Origin: Allium sativum
Lineage: Eukaryota; Streptophyta; Magnoliopsida; Asparagales; Amaryllidaceae
Length of the DNA stretch: 64,000 nt
Direction of reading: 5' to 3'
Assembly (NCBI GenBank): GCA_030737875.1
Contig: CM060926.1
Span: 319,894,922-319,958,921, forward strand
Of the stretch, positions 24,285 through 36,842 are shown piece by piece. Each line of letters starts with the position of its first letter. The stretch's first letter is position 1. The notes below the pieces were generated by a model that had not been told where the DNA came from, did no database searches, and saw only the letters and a program-made list of their open reading frames with translations. Position numbers and translations under genes: made by a program.

Positions 24285-25516
24285 GGGTCCGTTTGGCATA
24301 GGTCCCTACTAAGTTTCAAAATTAGGCTCACATCCGGTCCAACTTTTCATGTAAATTTAGTCCCTATTTTTCAAAATTACACTAAAAACAAAAAAAATAT
24401 AAAAAAAATCACGAAAATTCGTATTTAAATCAAACATGTACTCACCCAAAAAAAAAAAAAAAAAACAGCTCGTAAAAAATAAAAAAAATGCATCAAAATC
24501 AAAAAATACAATAAAACAGCGAAAAATGCAGTAATTTGCATCAAATCATGCATATATTTGTAATACTTGCATTCATTGTGCAAGTATTTCAAATGTTGAA
24601 TTTGCGTTTGTTTTTCGCATACATGTATGCAAGGTAAACAGGTTTTGGCATACAAGTTTGCAACAATCTTCTGGCAAAATTTTCGCGTCATATTTTTACA
24701 TGCAATACTTGCATACATGTGTGCAAATATTTCAAATAGTTGCATACATGTATGCAAGTTTTTTTTTTTAATTTCCGTGAACTTCTGTTAATATTTCCAG
24801 ATTATAGATTTTTTTTACATTGTAGCGGTTTTTTTTTAAATATAAAGAAAGGGCGGAATTAAAAAAAAGGGACAAAGTTTCCCATTCGTTTCCGCCCCCT
24901 CTTTTTGAGCTGCCGCCTAATAATTTTTGTCCCTTCCGCCTTCCACCTCCTTCCACTTCGCCTCTTCCATTTTTTCACAAAAAAAATGCGCTCTTGCATT
25001 AAAAAAATAATCTAAAATCTGGAAATATTCCCCTCAGTCCACACAAATCAAAAAAAAAGTTGCATACATGTATGGAACTGTTACTAATAGTTGCATATAT
25101 GTATGAAACTATTTAAATACACATGCAAAAAAAAAACCACAAACCTGCTGAATATTTGCATACAAATATGCTGCTATTCAGAATAGCTGCATACTTGTAT
25201 GCGCTAATGCGTTGAAAGGCAGAGGGCATGGCAATATGTGCATAGATGTATGCAAATATTTGAAATACGTGCATGTTTTCATGCATTTTACTGCAGATTC
25301 CGTTGTTTTGTGTATTTTTTTGATTTTGACTTGTTTATCGATTGTTTTTCCACCTGATTTTTTTGGCGTGGACATGTTTTATTTAATAATGAATTTTCGT
25401 GATTTTTTTATATTTTTTTATGTGTTTTTGAAAAATAGGGACCTAATTTACATGAAAAGTTAGACCGGATGTGAGCCTAATTAAGTTTTGTTTTACGGAT
25501 GTGTGCCTAATTTTCA
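24285..25516. mobile_element. Mutator-like non-autonomous element with long terminal inverted repeats
   Basis: 1232 bp with about 170-bp imperfect terminal inverted repeats; the inner parts (TTAGGCTCACATCCGGTC, AACTTTTCATGTAAATT, ATCACGAAAATTC) match best. The two repeats align without gaps out to both ends. Flanks TTTAAATAA (24276-24284) and TTTAAACAA (25517-25525) form a 9-bp target duplication with one mismatch, as in the Mutator superfamily. No transposase. The interior carries about ten near copies of TTGCATACATGTATGCAA. Confidence 0.8.
24616..25295. repeat. Repeated GCATACATGTATGC palindromes
   Basis: Perfect palindromes at 24617-24630 and 24740-24757, and imperfect copies near 24650, 24710, 25060, 25090, 25156, 25189, 25240 and 25272, inside the Mutator-like element. 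Confidence 0.8.
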
Positions 25517-28500
25517 CTTTAAACAATTGGATATGGTTGGAGATAATCTTCGGATGTTTGATATTAATCCAGTAGATGATGATTCTTACTATTTGAGGAA
25601 TTTAAAAGGTAGTTCACCATTATTCCGCTTATAGTGTGAGTTGGATATCGAGATTAATATTAAGTATAAGTTGATGGTATTTCTATCCTGATCTAATGAC
25701 AAAGAGTTGGATAAATCTTTTAATTAAGATACGAGTTTCCTAAGTTGACTGGGATAAGTTGGATAGAAATAATCTTCAGATATTTGATATGAAATTCTGT
25801 GGTGTAAATGTATACTATTTGAGGAATTTGGAAGATATTATTATACCGTTATTCCACTTATAGTATTCGTTGATTATGAGAATTGATATCGAATATAAGT
25901 AGATACAATTTCTGTGTAACTTATGTTCAATATCAATTGATTTGGGTTTTGTCGTGAATCATATCATCAATAATATCATTCTTGAAACCCCATGAGATTA
26001 GTTATGGAAATTCATATCGTAATTTGAGGAATTAATCGGATCTTTGATTTGAGGAAATTAAAAGTGAGGAATTGGAAAGAAAGTATAATCTTTTAGCGAA
26101 GATTAAAGAATGGAATGTTGGAAAATTAATTTAATTGGAAACTATGGTTGAAATGTGGATTAAGGATTTTCAAAGGAAACTGGATTTTTGATAACGAGTT
26201 ATCAAACGGAAAATTAATTAAGGCTTAAAGGCTAAATCATCTTTGATTTAAGGGATGTGTTTTAAAAGAGAAAGGTTAAATATGGATTTTGTAATAATTT
26301 GAGAATGGTTTTAAAGAAGTTTAATTTTGATAAAATCTAAGATGGAAGGAGATTAATAGAAAGCCTGCGTGTTCTATAATTGTGTTTCTTAATTGCACCT
26401 ATTATTTGGAAAGACCGGGATCGGATGTATGTCTGAAAACCATTCCAAGTAATAATATGACGTTGTGGAGCAATTGAAAATATTGGAGACGACAATTAAG
26501 ACTGAGACCCTTCAAGTCGTAAGGATGACTTGCTGAATGTCTCGAATGGGTCGCTCCCATTTGCAGATGGATTTTATATCAGTTAAGTGGCAAGAAGGCC
26601 GAACGTATGTAAAGGAATTCCGGATTGTGGTTTCGGTTCAGACCCAGAACAGACTTGTATGGATTGTTTGTCTATCATTGTAATTGACTGTGTAGCACTG
26701 ATCTTTGTTAAATATATATCTACTTGGTGGCGGAGAATTTATTCTCTTGCTTAACACCCTTCTTTAGGACATACGAGCTTAGAGGTTATATATTAATGAA
26801 AATCAGTGATGCGTAGTGAATGGACAATGTAGCATACTTAATTTATGAGATGAGCTATGGATAATCAAAGCATAGCTTATTTAAGTGTTGCTTTGTGTAT
26901 ATCGTGACCTCTACAAACCTCACACCCCGGATTGATGGCAAACTGGTGGTCAGATTTTTATGTTTGTTTCGTATGTTCGATGCACCGAGATGTGATGATG
27001 AAAGGGTACTGCGATGTCCCCAGTCTGGGACGCTATTTGTTGGGTACTCTGATTCATGTATGGTAGGTTAGTATAATGAAGTCCGAGTCTAGACATTATC
27101 CGCGAGTACTGGGATGATGCGCGCAAGAAAGTTTGTGAGCCCACGAGTGATCTTTCGTACCATGAACCATCATGTTCGAAACCCAATCTCCACTGTGAGC
27201 CCGTACAGTTTTGATTGTATAGCCTGCTGGTTACCGACAGCATTGTCAGTATAATGAGATGGGGCATTATTCTGGCTAGGATTAATACATTTATTTGCGA
27301 AAAGGTTTTTCACACTATATATAGTAGTAAAAGAGGATTTTCACGTATGAATGCATTTTTGGTTATCATAAGGAAAAACTCGCCCATCTGGTGTGCGCTT
27401 GCATTGTGTGATGTGGGATGAGCTTATGATAGCTTCATTTTTCAAAAAGTCATTGCGGATTTTTATGCACTAGTATTCACATGGAGTAAACCCGTTCCGC
27501 ATTATGCCTGGTTCGGTGAATTACCTAACTTTAAAATAAACCCTAAAAACAACTGTTTTGAGTTCTCACACCTGTCCCACGACTGACCTGGAGTTTATTG
27601 TTCCAACACCTAAACTCTGGGTACCCATAATTTTTACACAGGCAGCCTAGTAGTTTGGTTTGCAAATTTAGCCTTGGAGTTAGTTGGAGCAGGATTCTGG
27701 TTTTAGCTGAAGCTATTATGACTTGGAGCATTCGCATTCTTCCGCTGAGTTTAGTATCTTTTCCGCTGTGTAATCAATGTACTCTGATGTACCACTTGTT
27801 ACTCTAATGTAATATTATTTTAATTATAATGGAAAAGTTGTTTTTATTTCGTGCAAATGTGTAAGTGCCCCTAACAATCTGTCTTTATGAATGGTTTTAG
27901 TTGGTTTAATTGGTGGCGAAAAACGAGCAAAAAGCTGGGTCGTTACAGGTTGATATGGAAAGGTAGCTTTTTTTTCTTATCAAGTGGTCATTAACTGAAT
28001 GAAGGAGAAAATTATTGGACCTGCGAAAATACACGAAAAAATACCCAATGTAATATTTATTCATTTACAAAAGATAAGATATAAGAGTATAAAATAAACA
28101 CATTTCTGTGCTAATCAAATGTCATGATTGTTTCAAAATTGGTTTATATTCAAAGTAGAATATTCTTTCAAATCATAATATCGTTGTCTTTTCAAAATCG
28201 ATTTTTATTCAAAGGAGAATATATTTTTCAAATCTCAACTTTAATCAATGGTTTCATCGAGAACAATTTCAATTTAGGAAGAATTTACAAAGTCTTAAAA
28301 GCCTGAAAATAGATAACTATAAATAAAATCCTTTTTACGAATATATATATATTAAAATAATTAAAGTAAAATAGAAAATTTAAAATCATTATATATATGC
28401 ATATATTAAATGCTTTACTAAATTAATCTTTAAATAAAAAATAATATAATATGCTCTATTTCAAATTATAAGTACATGTATAAGGCTTACTAAAATAATC

Positions 28501-29440
28501 TTTAAGCATTAAATAATGTAATATGCTTTATTTCAAAATATAGGTATATATATAATGCTTTACTAATAATCTTTATATAATAAATACAATATAATATAAT
28601 TTATTTCAAACTGTAGGTATATATATATATACATAACTAACTAATTTTAAAAACATAATTGTTTCTTTCTTCCAAATTCAACAGCTTGAGATTTAACTCA
28701 GCTTCGCTACAGTTTATTTCATTCGCATATCCTAGTTTCAAACAACATTCAAATTTGACCTTTCAAATATAAGGGCTATTAAATTCGTATTCAATCCAAA
28801 TCTCGAAAATTTCAAATATCTTCAAATGCTCTTATTTTTAAAATTAAATTTAAAGAAAATTACTAAATTTAGCTTTAAAATTTAAGAAATCAAAATCGTA
28901 TTTAAATCTCATTTGCAAATTCACAATTTATTTTGGAAAAAATTGTTTTAACAAATTCAATGAAATTTCCGGTGTTGATATTAATGCAGTAACCAATTTC
29001 AAATCAAAACATCCATCTCAACCATGTCATCCAAATGGTACAAATTATCTCGTTTCGCTAGTTAACAATGGTTGGTAAAATTTTACTAGAAATTTAATTT
29101 ATTTAAATAATTAGTTTCGAATTCAAATTTTCACATCAACTAGCTTGCATGTCAAATTTAAGCAACTAATCAACAATCAATTTCAACCATATAACCAGAT
29201 TTATTTCAAAATCTAATTTAATAAAATTTGGGAAAAATCCAGTTAATTGTGAGCGATAAAATCACTCACCTTTGGGTCTTTAATCAGTCGAACGCCAACA
29301 AAAACCCAAAAATTTACAGTCTCCAAACGCGGCCAAATCAGTAATAAAATGTCCGCAATTCCATCATGATCCCAACGCAACCAACCACGTCCATGCATAA
29401 GTTATTAGCGTTAGAATGAGAGATGTGTGTGCACGCATGT

Positions 29441-29449
29441 GTGTGTATA

Positions 29450-29483
<34 letters not shown>

Positions 29484-29506
29484 CATACATACATACATAT
29501 ATATAT
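29441..29506. repeat. (ATAC)n/(AT)n simple repeat
   Basis: Runs of CATA/ATAC with short ATAT stretches, immediately left of the hairpin element. Confidence 0.9.
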
Positions 29507-29692
29507 GAGGAGGGTTCTGCTACACCTCTTATATTGCATGTGAACTCTCCCCCTTAATCTCCACCACCCATTTCCCCATTCATTCTCTCTCTTCCCATTT
29601 CAATATTATTTCTTAGTGGGAAGAGAGAGAATGAGTGGTAGAGATTAAGGGGGAGAGTTCACGTGCAATATAAGAGGCGTAGCGGAACCCTC

Positions 29693-29695
<3 letters not shown>
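29507..29695. mobile_element. Hairpin MITE, 189 bp
   Basis: The left half GAGGAGGGTTCTGCTACA... is mirrored by ...GCGGAACCCTCCTC, with nearly continuous pairing (CTCCCCCTTAATCTC against GAGATTAAGGGGGAG; CATTCTCTCTCTTCCCA against TGGGAAGAGAGAGAATG) around a loop near 29600. A few mismatches. No clear target duplication, because both flanks are simple repeats. Confidence 0.85.

Positions 29696-29750
<55 letters not shown>
29696..29750. repeat. (CT)n followed by (AT)n
   Basis: CT repeat to 29710, then 20 AT units. Confidence 0.95.
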
Positions 29751-29754
<4 letters not shown>

Positions 29755-31059
29755 ACTCTTTACCACATCAACATGTTAACCCACCTACTCCCGCTCATCG
29801 TTCTACATGCTACATTACCCACACAAGAACCTAATTTACACCGCGCCTTTTACCATCCCGCACACCAACTCTGGTCACTTCAGGACCGAAACCACCCTCA
29901 ACCGAATGCTCATCGACCGACGGCCCTACCACCCCATCGACGTGACCTCCGGTGGCCTGAACTGCTGTCATCGCTCAGCTAAAACAAGGTTACTCGAAAC
30001 CCTAAATCGTGATTTTTCGGCTCCATGGTTGACGGTAAATGACCAGACCACCACCAAACGATTACAAATGATGATCTCGACAAAACCAATATGCTAATTT
30101 CTTCGAGTGAAGACTAAATCAAAAACGCCCAAATTTTGGCTTTAGGTTCCGAAAAACAGCCTGTTTGACCACTAATTCCGACAAATCTGCCCGCTGCATG
30201 TCGAAACAAATCATATGTGCAGCTTCATATCGTCGAGCTCTTCGAAATGATATATAATTTGGTAGGTTTTGCGAAGATTTGTATTTAAAGTTAGAATTTT
30301 TATTTGGACCAGGGTTTGGAATTTGATACTGCCATCAGAGAAAGAAATAGGCAGATGGAAAATATACGTGAATGAGAATTGAGTGGGTGAGGTGGAAATG
30401 AATTTTATATATATAAAGAAGGTCCAATATGAGAAACAACCAATTATTATATTATAATGATTCCTTTCACGTTTTATTCCGTACGATCAAATGACAAGTC
30501 CAATTGTAACGAAATTTTCCATTCCGGATCCGATGTAACAGTTTTCGTTGAATTCTGAGATAGTCGCCAAAATAGCTAAATTTCACAGTTAATTAATGAA
30601 TAAAATATTCAATTATTCGTTTAACTATTTTAATTCAATTTAAATATTCATTAAATTCCATTTTAATCCAATTACAGCTGAAATATATTTTATAAATCTA
30701 TTTCACAAATTTTTGAGTTCCCAAATTTGATTATATTCGAATTTAAATTTGAACTGCAATTACGGATAAATAAACTCAATTTATCTTCAATTATTCTAAC
30801 ATTAAATTCATAATTCCACCATTCACCAAACTAAATTTGAATTCCAATTATAAATTAGACAGCTCATTTTTTTAAATATTTAAACATTAATTTCCAAATT
30901 ACAACATTTCTGAATATAAACAAAATTTAAAATTTGTTTATACTCCATTCAATCCATCATCATTAATAAAATCAGTCAAATTCAAATTTTAACCAATATT
31001 ATTCAATTTATTTATTTTAAATCTAATTTTAATTATATAGAAAATCATAAGGCGTTACA

Positions 31060-31072
31060 TTCTCCCCCACTC
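31060..31072 (-). other. Polypurine tract of E2
   Basis: GAGTGGGGGAGAA on the minus strand directly before the LTR start TGTAACGCC. Confidence 0.75.
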
Positions 31073-31332
31073 AAATCTTTTTGTCCTCGAAAAGGGAACG
31101 AAATAAGGTATTGAGCGCCTATTTTTTTTTCAAATCCATAACTTATAAAGTAGCATTTATAAATAAGCTATCAAGTTATAAAATCTCATAAAATTTCTAT
31201 CTCCCAAAATCACATAAAATTTCGGTAGCATCTCCTCTGTCCAGAGAGGTCCGGAAAATCACAATATATATATATATATATAAACTCAAATATACATCCC
31301 ATCACATGATGAGGCATCCCAAAAATGAGGAA

Positions 31333-31335
<3 letters not shown>

Positions 31336-31393
<58 letters not shown>
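31336..31393. repeat. (AT)n simple repeat
   Basis: About 28 uninterrupted AT units. The poly-Ile-Tyr ORFs across it on both strands are artefacts. Confidence 0.97.
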
Positions 31394-31394
<1 letters not shown>

Positions 31395-31745
31395 CCACAA
31401 CCATATATACACAATTACGTACCTTCTTTAGCGTTATTTACAAATTTATTTATCTTAGCACTTTAGTATTGAGCGCAAGCGAGCTCCAAAGCATAACGCC
31501 AGTCCTTACACGTATTAAAATACTCAAATATACATGATATTCATACATATACACAATAAATAGCAAATGTACACAACTTACGCAACATATGTTAAGCATT
31601 TAAACCACAAAAACAAAATATTAGCGACAGGCCAGCGAACAAATCGAGGTTTATCACCATTTAAATGATGGAATTTACCCAAAGTGTACTGATCAAAAGT
31701 TGTTGCATTCGTTTCAGGATTTTCGAATTGCCCAGATTCGTCGAA

Positions 31746-32160
31746 GTCAGATAATCTGCTCAAAAGTTATGACCAGTTTATTGAAAGAGAACGCTTCAGC
31801 TCAAATAAATAAAAATGCAGGCCTGAATTGTTCAACCCACTTTTCGACCCTTTAAACACTAAAATTTTTCAAAACATATTGAAGAAAAAAATTTAGTTTA
31901 GATCTTGAGCTTTCCGAATTGTACAAGCACATCAAAATCCGACAATCCATTAGAAAGTTATGGTCAAAACAATATTGATACACGCTTTAGGTTTTTATTT
32001 TCTGCGCATAGAACTACGACTAATGCTTGGATTTCAACCTAGTAAACATGAAAATTTGACAAGGCCCTGTTAAGAAAAGTTGTAGATCAGTTTCTAAGGT
32101 TTCCAAAAAGTCCAAAATCATTGAATTCCGATCATCCATTCAAAAGTTATGGTTATTTCT
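31746..32160. repeat. Three diverged ~190-bp repeats
   Basis: Core TCCGAYNATCC...AAAGTTATGG recurs near 31750, 31940 and 32130, spacing 190 bp. Confidence 0.6.
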
Positions 32161-32340
32161 TCTTTAGCTAATATGGAACATTTTAGATTTTCAATACCAT
32201 TGATTTTATTTTATTCGACATTTCAAACTCTCTGATTTCAAAATTTGGTAACCCCTTTAGTACTAGATATTGGTTGTCTCTTCGTTGTTCGTATGATAGA
32301 TTTTACATTGAATTTGGTTTCAATTTATCCCCATTTCTTT

Positions 32341-32392
32341 CATTCACCACGAGTTACCTTCCATTTCATTCACCACGAGTTACCTTCCATTT
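32341..32392. repeat. 26-bp tandem duplication
   Basis: Two identical adjacent units beginning CATTCACCACGAGTTACC. Confidence 0.95.
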
Positions 32393-33878
32393 CATTCGCT
32401 TATACTTGATTACTCATTCATTTTATTTATGTTCAGTTTGTTATTCATTCAACCATTTGCATCTATTTAACCATTTTCTTGTCCGGTTATATATATATTC
32501 ATTTCCATTTACTTACACATTAGTCGTTAGTATGAATCAAATTATACTTACTTGATCCAACTGTCTATGTGAATTCTAAATCGAATTATTTAATTTCCCT
32601 AGGTTGATTTCTTTAATTCAATCTGTCAACTTAACTCAAGTTTTATTTTTATATCTCATTTCAGTATTTTAAATTTCCAAATTATGATTCATTTAACTCA
32701 ATTGTCTTATATCTCTATTTCATATATCAATTCCAAATAGCCATTTGGATTCACTTCTAATTTCCAGTTTATTTCATTACCTCGTTTTATATAGTTAACT
32801 CCGAATCTATAATCATGGGTTAAGGTCAGTTATGGTTTTCATATAAACCATTCTATTTTTCTCCATTGTTCAATCGACTTTATTTACTTTTCCTAACTTA
32901 GCCCTTTTCTTCTTTAAGTTCACTTAACTCAACCCATTTTAAATTCAATTTCCTATTCATTTTATAATATCTTCCCACTTAAAGTTTCTAGTGATACGGG
33001 TTTCTTTAATTCGGTTCACTTAGCACGTCTAAAACCAAATTTCCATTTAACATCTTAATTTAGTTTTAGTTCTTAACTGAAATTCTTAATTAACAGAGAC
33101 GTAAAGATCCCGATTCCAGGTTTATTTTGATTTGAACTTGAATAATCAATACATATACCATTATATATAGAAAATCGTACCATAAATTTAAATTCCAAGA
33201 TCCTTTATCAAAACAAATTATAAAATCACCGAGTGGTCTCCCCCACTCAAACTCTTTGAAATAAACGTTGGTAATGCGTGCACTCATTACCGAAGTTATT
33301 CTAAAGTCCAAGAAGGGATTCCGCACTTACTTCGTTTAAAATTGTTTGAAATTGTTTCCATTTTGAAAATACATATAATACTATATTATTTCAAAATCTT
33401 GGCAAATCTATTTTCAAAAGAACCAGAATCGAGTTCTCAAGTTCATTTCCATTTATTTGCAACTAGTTATATTGAATAGATTTCATTTTCAAACTTGTTC
33501 TAAAACCATTTGATTTTCCCGTTAGATTTTTTTATTAAATCAACCATAATAGATAATAACTTGATATTATTACCTACTAATAACAAATGCATATACACTT
33601 AAAACCAATAATATATTTGATACATTTAAAATATAATTCAAAACAATATAATGTCAATCCATTCTATTCGATTATTTAGAAGTTCCTATCAATACCATGG
33701 CATCCCATATATCGACCAGAATTTATAAATAGAACAAATCAACACAATATAAAATTATTCTATATCAAAAATACAAGTATGCTCGTCCATATATTCACTC
33801 AAACTCATTCTAGGATGTTACTAATCCTATCTTTAATGAGTTAATTCCCAAACAGAGCCAAGGTTATCGCTATCAAAG

Positions 33879-33889
33879 CTCTAATACCG
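33879..33889 (-). other. Degenerate primer binding site of E2
   Basis: GGTATTAGAGC on the minus strand, one change from the initiator-Met site, next to an LTR end GGTCGTTACA (33893). Confidence 0.65.
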
Positions 33890-33892
33890 CGT

Positions 33893-34386
33893 TGTAACGA
33901 CCTGGATTTTTGAACGTTCAAATCGACAAGAATCCACACATGTCGACCCAAACCAATCTCCAATACAAGTAGTTACTGGGAAAAATAAAATAAAAGAAGA
34001 AAGATGGGAAAATAGTAAAAAAAATCTCACAGCAGAAGGATAACATATAATAAATAATTAACATTTCAAAAGCAGTTGAAATATATACATGTGACAATAA
34101 TATACAATGATTATCAGAGTTACACATCCATAGACATATATACAAGAAAACAGCGGAAACAAAGTGCAGTGGGAAATACATATATAATGGATATGTATAC
34201 CAAATCTTCGTCTTTGTCCTCCAAGGAAAAGTAGTCTTCGCTGACTGCAACTCGTATCTGACCCGAGCGTATTGCATAAAAAGAAAAACAACAAACATGC
34301 GGATCAGAACTAAATCGTTCTCATATTAGTGAAATTAAAATAGGAAATAACATGAGTGTTGTGGGTGCAATAATCAAAAGGAATGT
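33893..34386 (-). repeat. End of the 5' LTR of E2
   Basis: In minus sense it ends CCAGGTCGTTACA next to the primer site. It is cut at 34387 by the end of E3. No gene. Confidence 0.6.
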
Positions 34387-35172
34387 TGTAACGAGTCGGA
34401 TTTTGCCTGGCCTTAATCGATCGCAAAATCGACCAAGACCGTTCAAATCCCGCCTACGTTAACTTTGGGAATACAACATATCAGAACAACAACAGACTTT
34501 TATTACATCATAATAAAGTAACATCCGAGTACAGAATATCAAAGTACATTGAATAAAATTATAGCGGAAGATAAATTACAATATTATAATACATTGCAGT
34601 GGAAATAAAATAACTAAGGCAACGGAAACAACTATGCTCTGGACACAGCTTTAGGCTTCAATCCAGAATCCTGATCGAAATAAGAACCTGTAGACAAACT
34701 ACTCGACTGCCTGTGTGGAAAGAGGGCACCCGAGTTTGTAAAGGTGGAAACAAACAACGGGTCAGTCATGGGATTGGTGTGAGAATTCTTAACTAATTTA
34801 ACTAATAGTAATAAGTCATATCCAAGGACCACGCCGCTAACATGGAACGGGTTTACTCCAATGGATTGCCGGTGCATAAACTAAAGTAAATCGTTAAAAC
34901 AATGCAATGCTTTTTAGAAAAATGAAACCATCATAAGACCGAAGTCCCATCACACAATGCAACACAAACCGGAGGATAGGGTTTTACCTTATAATGGTCA
35001 AAAATGATTGATACGATAAAAACGAATTTGATATTATTGTAAGTATATATATATTTCAAAAACAATTTCAATCATAATGTATCAATCCTAGATGGCATAG
35101 TACCCTATCCTACTATGTCGCCAAACTAGTAATACAATCAAAACCGCATGAGGTCGTATTGGAAACTACCCA
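34387..35172 (-). repeat. Truncated minus-strand LTR E3
   Basis: Reads as the reverse complement of the last ~780 bp of an E5/E1-type LTR. The shared order is GTTTTGATTGTA, GACATAGTAGGAT, TAGGATTGATACATT, AACCCGTTCCATG-like and an end CGACTCGTTACA. It stops near 35172, where LTR B begins. Confidence 0.7.
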
Positions 35173-35331
35173 CACAGGTCGACCAGGAGGTCGACCTGCC
35201 CCCCCCCCTCGGCCAGATTTGTTTGATGACCTTTTTATCACTGTATGCTGAGTCATTAGGGTTTCTGATCTGGGCTGAATGGCTGGGGTTAATTCTGGGT
35301 TAATCGGACGGCTTAAATTAATCCTAAACTC

Positions 35332-35338
35332 TATAAAA
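35332..35338 (+). promoter_or_regulatory. TATA box of LTR B
   Basis: TATAAAA at the position equivalent to the TATA boxes of the other Tekay LTRs. Confidence 0.5.
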
Positions 35339-36040
35339 ATACATGTAGACTCAAACCCTAAAATCAAATAAAAATTAGAATCATGGCCTCCATGCCATCA
35401 CCTTGCAACCTAGAATAGCCGCCACCAATTAAAGAGGAAGAAAAGCTAATCAAATTCAATTCTAATCTAAACCGCAACAAATTATCTTCTCCAAAGGAAA
35501 GCTAAACCAATTTCAGAACTCAAATTTCAGAACTCAAGACCTTCTTTGAGTTGTGAGTTCGATTTCTTTAATAACATAATTAACAATTTAATTGGATTGA
35601 GCTATGATGTGGATTATATGGCTATGTTGTAAATTATTTACCGCATGTTATTATCTATGTTGTAAATTCTATGATGTTATCATCTATGTTGTAAAGTTGC
35701 GATGTTATCATCTATGTTGTAAATCTATGATTGGCTTATGTATAATCAATTCATAATGATGTTTCATATGCTAGTTTGGTTATGTTGTTGGAACTAATTC
35801 ATATGATAAATCATATGTATGTTTGCAAGTTAGGATGTTAATTGAGGCATGGATCATGTGCAAGTTAGTGAAAATTATATACAACCTTACATGTTTCATG
35901 ACCTCTATTTTATGTGTAAATTGGATCTAAAGTTAGGATATGACATGTGTGAGTTATATACAAAATTCTATATGCTAGTTTACATGTTTAGATGTAAGTT
36001 TACACCATTGTTTATGTTGCATAAATCACATATGAAAGTA

Positions 36041-36046
<6 letters not shown>

Positions 36047-36073
<27 letters not shown>
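36047..36073. repeat. (AT)n simple repeat in LTR B
   Basis: Short AT run. Confidence 0.9.
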
Positions 36074-36620
36074 GTTTGGTTGTTGCCTATGCAAGTTTAC
36101 ACCTTATGATTAGATCTATGACATACATGGTTTATGCAAGTTTGTGACTATTACCTAAACAAGTTTACACCTTATGATTAGATCTATGACATATGTAGTT
36201 TTATGCAAGATTGTGACTTTGGCCCATGCAAGTTTTAGATGAAGAACCTTATTCACACATGCAAGTTTACCCCCAGATGTTTAGATCTAGTTTTATTTCT
36301 ATGTATGTTGTGGTGTTTTCTCTTTATTCCATAAGTTAGACTATTCGAGTCTAACGTATATTTTACGTTAAACGAACGAACGTACAACGTGGGGGCAATG
36401 GGACAATATTAAAAGATTTAATATTGAGAATTGGCATAAATGCCTTAAATGGCATAAAATTAATTTATGATGATAATTGGTATAATTTTTCATAACATAT
36501 ATGGATGAACATAATTGAGTCAATTATGGACATGGTTAAATTTGGAATTAATTGATAATTTGAATAGGGAAATTAATTCAAATTGCGGGATAATTAATTT
36601 TGTGTAATTAATCATCTAAG

Positions 36621-36842
36621 ACACGAGGTTAGGCTCTTTTGTGGTGCAAGACAGCCCGGACCCTCCCGGCAAATACAGCTGCCACAAATGCCAGTCTAAT
36701 GTGGGAGGTCTTAGGCATAAATTAAATGCGTAACAGTTGTAAAGACACGAGGTTAGGCTATTTTGTGGTGTAAGACTGCCCGGACCCTCCCGGCAAATCC
36801 AGCTGCCACAAATGCCAGTCTAATGTGGGAGGTCTTTACAAG
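36621..36842 (+). repeat. Tandem stem-loop doublet in LTR B
   Basis: Two copies about 126 bp apart of ACACGAGGTTAGGCT...TTTGTGGTG...GCTGCCACAAATGCC. The TTTGTGG and CCACAAA arms pair. The equivalent doublet occurs in every Tekay LTR of the window. Confidence 0.75.

Larger units (their letters stand above)
23542..27949 (+). mobile_element. Large LTR E1 (Tekay-like family), 5' part cut by Tat A
   Basis: Ends GGGTCGTTACA at 27949 with no primer site after it, so it is a solo or 3' LTR. Its last part matches the end parts of E4 and E5: GAATTTATTCTCTTGC then TAACACCCTTC at 26730, and ACCGGGATCGG near 26411. Its start lies beyond Tat A, outside the window. It is interrupted by the 24285-25516 element. 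No gene. Confidence 0.75.
27950..31059 (-). repeat. 3' LTR of E2, truncated at left by E1
   Basis: In minus-strand sense it starts TGTAACGCCTTATG at 31059. It is AT-rich without a gene and contains a 189-bp hairpin element and simple repeats (29441-29750). Confidence 0.65.
31073..33878. other. Internal region of E2, no gene seen
   Basis: AT-rich, without a supported ORF. It holds (AT)n at 31264-31282 and 31336-31393, three diverged repeats about 190 bp apart (31746-32160), and a 26-bp tandem duplication at 32341-32392. A second GTGGGGGAGA-like purine tract lies near 33235-33250 on the minus strand. Confidence 0.6.
27950..34386 (-). mobile_element. Minus-strand LTR element E2 with no recognisable protein
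   Basis: 3' LTR remainder 27950-31059, polypurine tract 31060-31072, internal region to 33892, primer-site remnant 33879-33889, then the 3' end of its 5' LTR from 33893. The FCGAGGAC-type purine region before the LTR resembles Tekay elements. Six-frame reading of the 2.8-kb interior shows no RT, integrase or gag. It is either a large non-coding derivative or badly decayed. E1 is inserted in the left LTR and E3 abuts the right. Confidence 0.65.

Noticed and set aside
24425..25463. ORFs inside the Mutator-like element
   Set aside because: Short, Cys/Phe/Tyr-rich products from AT-rich palindromic DNA; none resembles a transposase.
29773..30097. Overlapping ORFs of 69 and 96 codons with many His and Pro
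   Set aside because: They lie in the C-rich, leader-like part of the E2 LTR, overlap each other in two frames and have no recognisable domain.
31210..31537. ORFs with Ile-Tyr repeats on both strands
   Set aside because: They are translations of an (AT)n simple repeat.
33235..33250. Second LTR start next to a GTGGGGGAGA tract on the minus strand inside E2
   Set aside because: The tract is not followed by a TGTAAC start, and no LTR-like sequence could be traced from it.
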